Part shown: positions 25,425 through 36,559 of the stretch, piece by piece
How positions within the stretch are numbered: the first letter of the stretch is position 1
How the letters are laid out: every line of letters begins with the position of its first letter
Assembly: GCF_047948215.1 (NCBI RefSeq)
Contig: NC_134455.1
Span: forward strand, 161,554,575-161,618,574
DNA length: 64,000 bases
Source of the DNA: Lycorma delicatula
Taxonomy: Eukaryota > Arthropoda > Insecta > Hemiptera > Fulgoridae
Direction of reading: 5' to 3'
Translations under genes and position numbers: made by a program
The notes under the pieces: model-generated
What the model was told of the DNA's origin: nothing
The model's database searches: none
What the model saw: only the letters and a program-made list of their open reading frames with translations

Positions 25425-25860
25425 CGTTGCTTTTTGTGAAATTGAGACAGCAGGTACAAGATAAATCATTACTTCAGGAAGAAATGGTCATTACGTAAAG
25501 CCCTTACACTAGGACAGAAAAATGTTTTGCGTCCCCAATTAATTAACTCAAAAATTATTTTTGTACCTCCACTCCTTTTAAAAATAATGGCTTATCAAAA
25601 ACCTTGTTAAGACGATGGATAAAAATGGAGTTCGATTTCATTTTTTGAAAGATAAATTTCCTCTTTTTACTGGTGCTAAAGCCAAGGAAGGAATTTTTGT
25701 GGGTCCCCAAATAAGAAATTTGTTTAGAGATTGACAATTCGAAGAACATCGTAAAGCCATGTCGAAACGTCAGTGTTGAGATCATTTAAAAGTGATGTGC
25801 AAAACGTTTTAGGAAATCATAAACCACCCAACTATCGAGACATTGTGGCTGATTTATTAC
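25425..25860 (+). pseudogene. Relic of an unclassified repetitive insect ORF
   Basis: Across three frames the plus strand reads NWDSR, then WSLRKALTLGQKNVL, then KIIFVPPLLLKI, then VKTMDKNGVRFHFLKDKFP, then AKAKEGIFVGPQIRNLFRD, then FKSDVQNVLGNHKPPNYRD and IVADLL. From memory this order (WDSRA / KNVxxPPLHIKLG / LKEGIFVGPQI / NFLGNHKAxNY) belongs to a multicopy protein seen in many insect genome annotations, probably transposon-associated. I cannot name its function. At least two frameshifts and several stops show it is dead. The part that normally follows the 'NY..IV..LL' helix is absent after 25860. Confidence 0.55.
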
Positions 25861-26599
25861 ATCCTGACCATCGTATGGTAAGATATCCGCCTTGTGACGA
25901 TCCCGGTCGCCACAGCACCCTTTCCGTTCCTAGCTTTACTGGAGATCGTCTTTTTAAACCTGATAAAAAATCAGTCATCAGTTTGGCCTCTGTCAGGATG
26001 CCACCGATGCAAATGTCACAGGAGACATTCCCATCAGTGTGTTTACCCAACTTACCATTGTCTTCGTGTAGCTTCTTCCAACCTCGACAATTTTCTACCA
26101 ATTACAACCCTCAACTATCAAATTAACCGATTTGCTGAAGCGCGATCCCCACGCCTTTGTCTAACACCGAAGGTTTCTCACAAAAATTATTCCCATATTT
26201 AACTTCAATTAGACTATGCACTCAAATCATTCTTTAATTGAATATTTTAAACACCAAAAATACTATTCTCATATCAACAAACATTTTTTTAATCACAACA
26301 ACGATAATTTTGTCCTACAATTTAACGAACTTAAATTGTCGATTTACTTAAAAATCAAGAAAAATTCATAAATCTGATAAACTTCTAATCAAAACATTCA
26401 CTATCTCACTCTGCTCTGGTCCACTTTCGGGAACAAAGTAAATACCTGCACCCTCCCACACAGAAGTTTCATCAAAGAGTTTCAACATATCCATCTCATT
26501 CTAACAGCGAATATTTCAGCTAACCGGGACTTGAGGTCAAAAGCCCTGTCTTGGCGAAGAAAGCACCTAAACCGGTCCCTAGCCACCCGGGTTACTACT
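25861..26599. other. Unassigned, possibly the 3' UTR of the R1 relic to the right
   Basis: Overlapping open frames on both strands (102 codons plus, 89 codons minus) without recognisable motifs. The position directly downstream of the minus-strand R1 C-terminus makes a long LINE 3' UTR likely. Confidence 0.35.
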
Positions 26600-27217
26600 C
26601 TATTTATACTTCCATAACAGCATCAGACCCCCTCAGCCATCCTCCGCTGGGCTAAAATTTACAGGAAACCAGCAGCAAGTATGTTCCATTCACTTTCGGC
26701 TTTCCAATTAACTTGCAGATGAAAACCATAATTCACTCTCACAAGTTCTCTGATTACTTTGATAGCTTCGTGTCTAGGGCAGACAAATAAGATATGGCGT
26801 ACATCATCAATTCTTCACTTCGGACACAAAGCCAGAATTAGTTAAACTAAATCTCGCCCACCTATGTCTAACGGCACTATTCTCAGAAAGTATAAAATGC
26901 CGATTGGGGAAAATCTACCTAGATTTCTTCTCACATCAGAAAAAATACCATGCGTGTAATGGCCATCGGACGATTCAGTCCTCCTGACCTTAAATGGAAA
27001 TCTTGGTCGTCTATTTCTTTTATGCGCCCAGAAATAAGTTGGCCCACCTTTTTGATATCACAACGTAATTGGCGGTCATACGGAAGGATATCAGTGCGCC
27101 AATATTAGAAATAGAAAAGACTGTCTCTCGAGTGACAGTCCTATAGGGACCAATCACAGATAGTAGTAAGAGACGCTGGGCACTCAACAAGATAGTCCTA
27201 TAACATTTACACCTCAA
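26600..27217 (-). mobile_element. R1-clade LINE: ORF2 C-terminus, 5' truncated
   Basis: From 27217 down: CYRTILLSAQRLLLLSVIGPYRTVTRETVFSIS, split here as YRTILLSAQRLLLLSVIG and PYRTVTRETVF. This matches the post-RT 'QR..LLR....YRTVS..A..V.A' block of R1-clade ORF2. After further decay, at about 26830-26660, comes DDVRHILFVCPRHEAIKVI with the second half (H, C) of the CCHC finger, followed by WKAESEWNILAAGFL and a stop. Order and strand agree. RT and endonuclease are absent, and stops or frameshifts lie between the blocks. Confidence 0.75.
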
Positions 27218-27320
27218 TCTTAATGTTCAGTGTATTAAGTTTCAGAAAATAAGTTAGTTAAAACTGTATCATGATGACTAAGTGATTGTATAAATTACTT
27301 TGGATTAAAACATTTATAAT

Positions 27321-27393
27321 ATGTTAACTTTTGATATATAAAAATGTTAACTATTGATATATGTTAACTTTTTTAAATGTTAACTTTTGTTAT
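27321..27393 (+). repeat. Four degenerate copies of ATGTTAACTTTTGATATATA
   Basis: ATGTTAAC recurs at 27321, 27344, 27361 and 27377, each followed by T-rich sequence. Confidence 0.85.
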
Positions 27394-27507
27394 AATTACT
27401 TATTGTTTCCTATTGGTAAGTTTCTTATGTTCAAATTACTTTGAGAACAATCTTCTAGAGGCTACAGAGAATTTATTGTTGTGAATTCAGAAATTCGAAT
27501 TATCTAT

Positions 27508-28212
27508 TATCTAGATTAAACTCGGGCTAATGTAGGACTTGTACAGGGAAAAGTATGGGCGGATAAAGAAATAAAGAGCGCAAAAACTCTTTTATGGAAC
27601 CCCGTTTGTCAACTGGGGTGAAAACCCCGGCTGGAAAAGGTAAACGATTAGTAGTTACGAACACAGTAAGTACAAATGAGTTTTTGGACGATGGTGTATG
27701 GGTACATGAATCCAGATCTTCCTAAGAGAATCACGATGAAATGAATGATGACAATTTTATGTAGTGGTTTAAAAAGATTGTTCAATTGTTACTGTAGGAT
27801 CCATAATGGTTATGGATAATGCCTGAAAACTGAAAAAATTTCAAATATTACGAACCGAAAATCGGAAATTGCCGAGTGGTTAAAATGGAAGAAATTCACG
27901 TACACTGAAGCCATGTTAAAAGTAGAACTTATAAGATTAGTAAAATCAGTTAAACAAAAATATATTCATTATGAAGTACATGAAGTAGCAAAATTGAAAA
28001 ATTATGTCAAGTTGCGCTACCTCCATGTCACTCCAATTTTAACCCGATAGAATTGATACGGGCACAAGTCAAAGGCTATATTGGGAGTAATAACAATATT
28101 TAAGTTAAGTGATGTAAAAAATCTATTGATAGAAGGTATTATTAGAGTAGATACAAATGCTTATAAAAAATGTATTCAACATGTAATTAAAAAATCTGAT
28201 GTGGACACCACA
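27508..28212 (+). pseudogene. IS630/Tc1-mariner-like transposase (DDE) relic
   Basis: Catalytic positions are visible in decayed form: YLD (first Asp at 27514-27516, followed by a stop); GKGKRLVV; IMVMDNA (second Asp at 27815-27817); PPCHSNFNPIELIRAQVKGY (Glu at 28050-28052). The second Asp to Glu distance is about 77 residues, much longer than the ~34 of classic mariner. It fits the long-spacer transposase family that I know from aphids and other insects. Between them are a NRKSEIAEWLKWK helix and MLKVELIRLVK. At the end comes LSDVKNLLIEGIIRVD. Multiple stops and frameshifts. The N-terminal DNA-binding part was not found and no TIRs were identified. Confidence 0.7.
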
Positions 28213-28255
28213 TGACTTCCTTTTACTCTTATTAGATTACATATACACATTTTTT
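28205..28255 (+). repeat. Terminal fragment of dispersed repeat C
   Basis: GGACACCACATGACTTCC followed by TTAGATTACATATACACA matches the left end of the element at 53699-54473 (GGACAACACATGACTTCC, TTAAATTACGTTTACACA). Confidence 0.7.
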
Positions 28256-28689
28256 GCTGCACTTCATTTAAACTTATTTCATTTGAAAGTGAGATTCAAT
28301 CCTTCCATTTTTTAATAAAGTGGACAGTTACACAATTGCTGAAATATTAGTTTTTATTAACATCAAATGTTTATACAATTATTAATTCAACAATCTTACA
28401 TGAAACATTAGGATAGTACAAAAGTCCCTTTACTACTCGTATTACTAGATCAGTATTATTCGTATCTTCGTTGAGTTGCTGATTAACAAAAGATTTAGAT
28501 TTCTAGTATGTCGTAAAAAAAAAGTAAATAATAATCAAAATGTTCCGTTTAGTGAACTCCTGAATACTGGTTACAAACGTTAATTTAGACCTAACGGTGT
28601 AAAATATTCAGTTTTGATTATGGATTATCTGGTGAATAATCAAAAATGAAAAACAAACAATCATACAGGAAAAAGAAAGGTAAAATGAA

Positions 28690-29118
28690 TTTACCTCAAA
28701 AAACGACAAGAAGATGAATATGAAGGGAAAGAAAATGTTAAGAATAAAAAATTAAGACAAGATGATAAATATAAAAAGGAAGAAGATGTTAAAAACCAAA
28801 GAAAGAATAAAAAGATTAAGAGAAGGTGATGAATATAAAGAGAGATAAATTTGAAAATTAGAGAACGTGTACACAAATTAAGATCAGAAGAATTATATTA
28901 AACCAAAGAGCTATTACATGATTGGAAATAAAAACCAAATAAACGAAATGATGATCAGCTTCGACTTAGGGAGAATATTGTCCAACAATTTCAGAGGTGG
29001 AATGAACTAAAAGATAAGAATTTTTTGCAGTTTATTAAAGATCAGGCATGTATGCCTCAGTGTGCATGTTGTTCTTGTGATGGTCTCTTTTTCAGTCACT
29101 CTGTAGTTAACATGTAGA
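28690..29118 (+). pseudogene. Relic resembling the N-terminal part of a Helitron-type protein
   Basis: The first half is a degenerate purine-rich repeat encoding basic, charged units (RRQEDEYEGKE, LRQDDKYKKEE, IKRR). It is followed, in one open frame, by RLRENIVQQFQRWNELKDKN and FLQFIKDQACMPQCACCSCD plus GLFFSHSVVN. The pattern 'repeated KRxRxxxxY units, then F...I...P...C.CC..L.F..SV' recalls the N-terminal region of Helitron helicase-like proteins. No Rep or helicase motifs follow, so the assignment is by remembered layout only. Stops occur near 28830-28850. Confidence 0.4.
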
Positions 29119-29302
29119 TAATATAAAACAAAATTAATATAATTATATTAATATAAAAGATAGTTAATATGTAGATAAAATTAAACAGAAACTCCAGAAT
29201 AATTAAATAAAATTAAACTAGAAAATCCAAAAATAATACAATTATAATTTTGAATTAATATTAAATAATTAGATGTTTCACCAAATGTATTACATATATA
29301 TA

Positions 29303-29735
29303 ATGTCTATTAAATTACATTTACACATTTTTAAAAGTACATTAATTTTATTTCACTAATAAATTTTTTCATCTTTTTAAAATTATTTTTGAATTATTAT
29401 TTATTGTACATTTTTTTACAATCATAGGTTAATAAAAATCAATACATATAAATTAAAGAAAAACAGTTAAAAGAAATTTTAAAAAAGTTAAAAAAACAAA
29501 AGGAGATGAAGTCTGTTTCGAACATCGGTTCGAAACAGACGGTCTTCCCTTTAAGATCCAAATATTTCATTAATTAAAAATTAAAATTTAATTTCAATTG
29601 CAATCAAAAAGAGAGGTGCAAAGCTAAATGTTACAACAGTGCTAAATCCAAAATTTCAACATCCTACAGCTATTCGTTTTTGAGTTATGTGAGATACATA
29701 CGCACATACATACCTACATACTTTTTGTATTTATT
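29303..29735 (+). repeat. Second partial copy of dispersed repeat C
   Basis: TTAAATTACATTTACACATT, then CTTCCCTTTAAGATCCAAAT, GCAATCAAAAAGAGAGGTGC, TCCAAAATTTCAACATCCTA and a tetranucleotide-like CATACATACC tract occur in the same order as in the fuller copy at 53699-54473. It is truncated on the right and lacks the right terminal repeat. A perfect 13-bp-stem hairpin (29511-29540) interrupts the family sequence. Confidence 0.8.
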
Positions 29736-32329
29736 ATTTTTGTATTAAATATTTTTGTAAATTTTTAAATTGAGAAATATTTGTTAGAAGAGTGAACTTA
29801 ATTGCTTTGCCAATGAAACCAATGCGACAGTTTAAATAAACTCTTTAGGTTTCATTTAAATGAAAGAGGAAGTAGAATTAAGAATACGAGTTGATTAAAT
29901 AAAAAGATATTATTATTTTTTAATTAGAAAAGTTCTAAAAAATTCACGATCAATAATACAATAAAAAATTAAATAAAATATTAATTTCTATTAATGAATT
30001 CATAGTTAAGAAAAACTTAAAATTATTACAACCATCAAAATAGAAAACAAAACACCTACGAAATAATTACGCAGCTATATTCAACGAACTTCTGTTTAAT
30101 ATGTAACCACGAATTCGGAACAACTTAACATCTGGGATTCAAGTGCAGGAACAACATTGGATTTGGCGCGAATCAAGTAGGGTTGGCACACGGGACCCTT
30201 CAAAGGAGGTGACGCAACGTTTTGTTTTGAACGCGCACAGCATCCTAACGACGCATTCTCGGATTCTTTTACGGCTTCAACACTTCTCTTCAACTTCCGG
30301 GTTTTTTCTTACAAAAGAAAAAAAGCGATAAATTTCTCTTACTCTCTTATGTATTAAATAACTTTTGGTAACATAATTTTAGTTAATTATTAACATATTA
30401 TTGTAAATACGTTAATTAAAAAAATATTAATTTACTATACACGGCACATATCTTAGAGGTACAATTTTCTGTAATAGTCAGTTTGAAAAAAGAATTATGA
30501 TTTTTGTTTTAACACAGAAATTATTGTATGATGAAACATTTAAGTAGATTAGCAAAACTAATGATATTGGATTTCATATGATCAGAAAACTGTGTATTTT
30601 GTAAGAAAACGCTATTTACTACTTTCTATGAGTAAGAAAGAGTATATTTAATTTTTTTTTTAAATGAATAAAAAAATTCTAGAACCACTAAAGACAGGAA
30701 ATCCACTCTTCACTTGACGCATTACTTTCTTACTAAAATCCTCAAAGTGCAGACTAAAGTAACCAAGTACCATGAAGGTGAAGGTAAGTTGTTCCGCTTC
30801 TATATTTTACTTATCCTATTGAGTAAGAGGAAAGAAAATAATAATAATAAAAAAATATACTTTCTACTTATTGCTTAAATTAATGTAACGGTATGCGTAA
30901 AAAAGTAGGTGGGTAACATCTGAAGAGAAATAATAGAAGGCAGAAAACCTATATAATTAGTGGAAGTTAATGAATATAAAATGCAAATAAATAATTATTA
31001 AAAAATTTTTACGAAATTATTAATGAAGTAAAATTGAAGAGAATATAGAATTCTATAAAATTTACTGGAACGGGTACAAATGAACACGTTCAGTCATCAT
31101 TGGTTCACGGGATGTAAACGTGAGGATGAAATGACTGATTCATTTGAAGCAATAAAAATAAATAATTTTAAATTAAATTGTACAATATAAACGTTTTTTA
31201 AATTTTTTATTCCTTTTTCACTATTTATTTAAATTAACTTACTATTTTTCTTTGAACGAACAGCAGACTACTTGAAAAATCAGACCGTAACTTTTTTTCT
31301 ATGCCCTAATTTCCACAACATAGATATAAACAATAAAGGGTCATGATTTTATACGTAACCTCGAAATCCTAGGACGATGTCTTATGTCAAAGGGATAGTT
31401 CCAAAATTGGTAATATATATTTTTCAACTATATATTTTTTTAACAAAAAAATATTATAATAATGAATAATTTAGTTTCTTTTATATTATATTCTTCAGGA
31501 AAATTAAGTTAACTTCAATGTTAGATCACAGAACCGTCTGATATTAATTTTATTCAAAAATAGCAATATCAAAATTTATTATGAAACGTCCCGGTACAGT
31601 CGGTCAACAGAAAGGAAGTTTTAAAAATTAAATGGTTTTAGATTATAATTTTTGTAAACTTAAAAAATAAATAAATTTAAGTCGGCGAATAATAAAAAAA
31701 AAACTTTTTTTTTGAAAATCGACTTAACATTTATTGACAATTGTAGGGTATTTTCTTTGATAAAATTCAAAATTCTCCAAAATTAAATTTTACTAACAAA
31801 GGTACTTAAGTATAGACTCTAATAAATTTACGTTTGTTCCTTTTTTACGGACATAATTTTAATTAATTCATCTCCAGGATTGTTTTAAATTGTCCAATTA
31901 CAATTTTTTTTTTATAGAATCAAGTATTATCCATAAGTTATCAATAGATAGTTTGCATTTTATTAAAATTTAATATCGCAGAGACCTATTATATATGTCC
32001 CAAAGATTTTATGTATCTATATTCTAACGCAGGAAGGAAGATCAATGAGTAGAAGGAAACCATTAAGAATATACTAAATTAATCAAAATAAAACAAACTG
32101 AAGAAACGTACAGTAGGCATATTCTTATATTTAAGATTATTCTGCAATCTTGTATAGCCAAATGATTAATTACTGGATTATTCGCTTAACTTACACGTAT
32201 TATTACATATACTCGTAAAGAATCTGAAAGGATATTGCAATGGATGGTGAGTTCAGCCAATCTGACAAGTAATCTCGGACTTCTCAAGTAAAAAATTAGC
32301 AAAAAAGACGAATTAGACGAAAATTAGCA
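29736..32329. other. AT-rich sequence, no gene seen
   Basis: The GC-richer patch 30100-30310 is open on both strands (62 and 65 codons) but shows no recognisable motif or splice flank. Confidence 0.5.
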
Positions 32330-32689
32330 AAAAAGGAGGAGCAGAGCGGATTTAGGTATGGGACATTGATAATATTTTTGTATTTAGCTCGCTGATTAAT
32401 ATTAATCTTAGACGAAATATAGGAAGGTTAACTGCTATATTTGTTGATTTTAAAAAGCATTTGATACCGTAAATCATAAATTATTTAAAGAATTATCCAG
32501 CATCAGTATAAGTTCCAAAATTGGTTAGTAAAAAATTACTATTAATGGTTACTTGATTGATCTAAACAACAGTCATCTTTCAAAGGAACTCGATTTCATC
32601 CTTATTTCTTATCTCGTTTTTCTTATTACTTACTTCAGATTTAGTTCAATTTTTTGAGCAGAACGTTGCTAGAGGAGTAAGTATAAATC

Positions 32690-32806
32690 ACGAAAATTAT
32701 AGTATAAATAAAAGTATAAATTATAAAATATGTATAGTATAATATAATTATAAATAATATTATATAAAATATAAAAGTATAAAGTAATAATTATAAAAGT
32801 ATAAAT
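32690..32806. repeat. AGTATAAAT-type expansion inside the LINE relic
   Basis: AGTATAAA or close variants recur at least five times in about 115 bp, between sequence coding for the part before the YADD box and the box itself. Confidence 0.7.
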
Positions 32807-32922
32807 CCGTTTTATTATACACGGATGATCCTGTCAGCCTGTATAACTCATTAAGATGTTCTGTGTAAGTTGCAGCTGTTAGCGTAGTATTGCGATAATT
32901 AGCAATTTAGAAGTGAATACTA

Positions 32923-33223
32923 ACCACCGGGCTGGTCTAGCGGTTAACTCGTCATTGCAAATCAGCTGATTTCGAAGTGGAGAGTTCTAAGGTTTAAATC
33001 CTAGTAAAGGCAGTTACTTTTATACGGATTTGAATACTAGATCGTGGATACCGGTGTCCTTTGGTGGTTGGGTTTCAATTAACCACAAATCTCAGGAATG
33101 ATTGACCTGAAACTGTACAAGACTTGTATACTTCATTTACATTGATACATATCAACCTCATTCATCCTCTGAAGTAAATACCTTACGGTGGTTCCGGAGG
33201 CTAAACGGAAAAAGAAAGAAAGA
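32923..33223 (+). mobile_element. SINE family A, full-length
   Basis: It starts CCACCGGGCTGGTCTAGCGG with a pol III A box (TGGTCTAGCGG), then a B box GGTTTAAATCC at 32990-33000. The body has TTTATACGGATTTGAATACT, CAATTAACCACA and GACCTGAAACTGTACAAGAC. The tail has CATCCTCTGAAGTAAATACC and GGTTCCGGAGGCTAAACGG, then (AAAG)n. The flanking GTGAATA at 32912-32918 and 33225-33231 is a short target-site duplication. The host LINE reading continues directly after it. Confidence 0.9.
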
Positions 33224-34200
33224 CGTGAATAATGAGAAGACTAAGGCGACTGTTTTTCTTGACGGTGAAAGAAAATTAAAAATATGAAGTCTCTAATGCA
33301 TAAAAAAGGAGATATTGAAACGATTGATAAATACATGGAGTCCTTTTTTTGTCATCACGAATGTTTCGACAGAATGTTGATTATGTGATTAAAGAAGGCA
33401 TGATTGCAGCGGCTATTCTTAGACGTATATTGGTTGAGAGCTAAATCAAAATCTTGATTAAAGAAGAAAACAATTTTTAGTTCGATAGTGGTCTGTTTTT
33501 AATATGGGATCGAAATTTTGGAAATTTTATACTGTAAAAAATTGGCTAAAAACAAATTTTTTAAAGCTATACTTTGTTGGCCTAGATATAGTTCAATCAT
33601 TATATTACGACAGAGTTGGAGGTACTGTATAGAAATAATGCAATGTTTAAAAGAATGTTATCACGGTTAATAAATAACATGCCAATTTTTAGATTGCCTA
33701 GAATTCGCTATGCCGGTGGTGATGCTGGTTAACCGACTAGTAATACGTTCCTTTAAAATTGATACATTCTCCTAAGAGAAAAGTTAATGAAAGAAGAATG
33801 AAACGGTGTACAGATATTAGCTTCACTACAGGTAATTGTCTTTAACAATCATCATAAATTACTGAACTCGAAAGCAATTCTTAATTCGCAGTATAACTTA
33901 TATGAGAATCAGCAAAAATGGCCTGGGAGAATCATGTTTTTTGTTTTCGCTTAAATATAGCGTAACGATATTATAAAACGCAGGTTAATAAGCCAGTTAG
34001 GATATCAAACGAGAAGTTTTTTAGATTATATTGGAATAATACTTTATATAAATTTGAATCTAATCATATCTTACAATTGTAAGATACGTAAAATAGCTTT
34101 CTGAAAACATGGAGTCATTTTCTGTTGGATATCCATTGCACTGAAAAGGAATAGATACTTATACACACAGATGAGAATAAGTATAAGTGCCAAAATACAG

Positions 34201-35537
34201 AACATATATTGGGAATACAGGATATAGTATCAAAACAAAACTTGTATTTTTTACTATTGGGAAAATCCCAATAGTAAATGTCCAATAAATTCGAATAATA
34301 AATATACCCAACAGTGATTGGTTATGACTATTTTAAATGAATGTTTGGTAGAATAAAATTTTGGGAATAATTATATAAATTTAATTTTTGTATTTTAATT
34401 TATTATTTGTAAATATTTGTATTGTTTTTAATTAAACAATTAATTATTTTGCTCGTAAGACAATAAATATTTGGTGGGATTTAGCAATTTCCGGTAGATG
34501 TTTTCTTCTAAAAATTATTTAGGGGAGTAATTTTTCCCATCCAAAAGAACTACCAACGTCACTAAGCAATGTGTTCTTCGTATCCGGGAGGTTTTAACTG
34601 AACGTCTTGCACTTATACTTTCAAATTGTTGTTCTTGCAGATAGAAATTCAAATTTACCGGTCTCTGCTACAAATTCCCAATTTTATCTTGGAATAGTTT
34701 CTCATTCTCCGTAAACTTATGAATATCTTTGAAACCTGACAAAGTTTCAAAATTTATTCTTTTTTCGTCACATCTTTGAAACTTTATCAGTTGTTTTCGT
34801 ATGCTTCTGCAGCCGTTGTGCTATATTATCGTTCTTTGAATAAAATATATATGCTGGCAAAGAAATCGGAGGACCCAGTTAAGGCTAACTTAAAATTCAT
34901 CTCTACAGATATCTAATGCATCCGCTTAAAAAAACCAAAAAAAACCGATGGATTATTTAAAATGATGGGCGTGCAAAGATATGGACAGAACATCTTTCTG
35001 CTGTTTCCTGATAATTCCCTTTTTTCCACTGAAATGCTGTCCTGTTTTATTTGGCTACGACAAATTCGTTTTTTTTCTTTAGATACTCAGGAATGTAGGA
35101 TTCATATCCAATTTTCTCCCTGTAGCATGATTTCCATGATCGTTATGCGTAAGCAATAACACGTACATTTCTGCAATAATGAATGAATACAGTTCGTTTT
35201 TCACTCGTTCTGCAGTTCTACTGTACACGATACCGTTACGTACTGAATAATCGTTATAGTGAAAACTGATCGATAGAATGACTACAAAATAGTCGATAAA
35301 AATGATTTCGTATGAAATTAGAATAGACAATAAGAAAAGAACAACTTTCGAAAAGATTGACGCCACGTCGTAAATAAGATTTAATTTTCTAATACACATA
35401 ATAATTATAATAATGCTTATGTTAATTAAGTTATCATAGCCAATTATTTTGTTTTATCTAAATCATTTTATTTCACTGCATATATGGTCTAGTCAAAACA
35501 AAGGAGTTTATATTACTATTCTGTATGGATTAATTAA

Positions 35538-35569
<32 letters not shown>

Positions 35570-35612
35570 AATTTAATGAATATGGTTTAAAATATATGTA
35601 TATATATATATG

Positions 35613-35672
<60 letters not shown>

Positions 35673-36559
35673 AATTTAATGAATATGGTTTAAAATATAT
35701 GTACCATCCGCAGGCTCTTTTTGCAACCGTAATTTCGGACAATTGATGCCGCGGTACGTGGGTGTGTGTTGGTATTCTGGTATCATAAAACATTGATGCT
35801 AATTTTCAAAATTAAGAGTTTTATTTTGTTTAGTATCTTAATTACTATTAATGAATAATTCATGGACTGTTTATATAATGCAATATAATATTGTGTTTAT
35901 TGCGTACTATATATTGTTTGTATATTATGAAATGGCTGTCAACTCCTTTGTTACAAGATCTTGTATCTTAAATAACAAATAGACTCTATGTATGTTATAG
36001 TCTAATGAAGGTCATTTAGCATAAAGCAGTAATGATGAAGGGGATTCTTACTTCCAGAACCTCCCAAATATTGAGTCATCTTACATACAGGAAACATAAA
36101 TTCATTAAATTTTCAGGCTAAGTTTAACTAATTTTGCCTCAGACGTTCTCCAGAACATTAAAAAGGGTACAGTTGGTCGTAGTAATTGCGTCCTTAAGTA
36201 ATGTGTGATAGTTAGACCATGAAAATACTTTAACTACCACCTATTAATGTCTTACTCCTAAACAGCTACACACAAGATAATCTGGTCCAGCGACTGTAAT
36301 CATTTCGGTCTGTTAGTTGCACAGCGCTACCGCAATGTGAAATTTCTTTTCCAACAAAGTTATATATAAAATATAGAAGTTATATAGAAAAAACACATTG
36401 CAGCAAGAAATATATTTTAAAGATAATATTTATTAGATCTGTACTTTAATGGCGGTTAGCAGCAAGTAGGTAAACTTATTCTGTTTTAGAAACTGTACCG
36501 TAACGGTACAGTGAATGTAGATCACGAAAACACGTTAGTTAGGTTATCCGTTAATTAAG
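34201..36559. other. AT-rich sequence, no gene seen
   Basis: It includes a perfect 10-bp-stem hairpin at about 34251-34273 and the TA-rich duplicated block at 35539-35703. The 106-codon minus frame at 35079-35399 has no recognisable features. Confidence 0.5.
35539..35703. repeat. TA arrays with a 40-bp direct duplication
   Basis: The 40 bp at 35561-35600 (ATGTATATAAATTTAATGAA followed by TATGGTTTAAAATATATGTA) recurs exactly at 35664-35703, 103 bp away. (TA)n lies before and between the copies. Confidence 0.95.

Larger units (their letters stand above)
32330..34200 (+). mobile_element. LINE relic with RT and C-terminal remnants, interrupted by a SINE
   Basis: A decayed ORF2: INIFVFSSLININLRR-like block then GRLTAIFVDFKK (the RT 'F.DF..AFD' Asp), VLLYTDDPVSLYN (the YADD box reading YTDD, about 32808-32845), and NEKTKATVFLDG (33231-33265), the block that follows YADD in CR1/RTE-like LINEs. 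Later come FKAILCWPRYSSIIILRQ-like and RMLSRLINNMPIFRLPRIRY segments. The order is correct for one LINE. The clade is uncertain. An AT-rich expansion (32690-32806) and a SINE (32923-33223) split it. Numerous stops. Confidence 0.65.

Noticed and set aside
25555..25785. 76-codon minus-strand frame
   Set aside because: It lies antisense to the plus-strand relic (KAKEGIFVGPQI), which carries the recognisable pattern.
30096..30331. Opposed 62- and 65-codon frames in a GC-richer patch
   Set aside because: No motifs, no splice flanks, and both strands are open to a similar length, as expected from composition alone.
32923..33003. tRNA gene (A and B boxes with a TGGTCTAGCGG start)
   Set aside because: No cloverleaf could be formed with matching acceptor arms. 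The same head is repeated in other copies with a SINE body and tail, so it is a SINE head.
35449..35793. Frames rich in alternating Ile and Tyr on both strands
   Set aside because: They are translations of (TA)n arrays.
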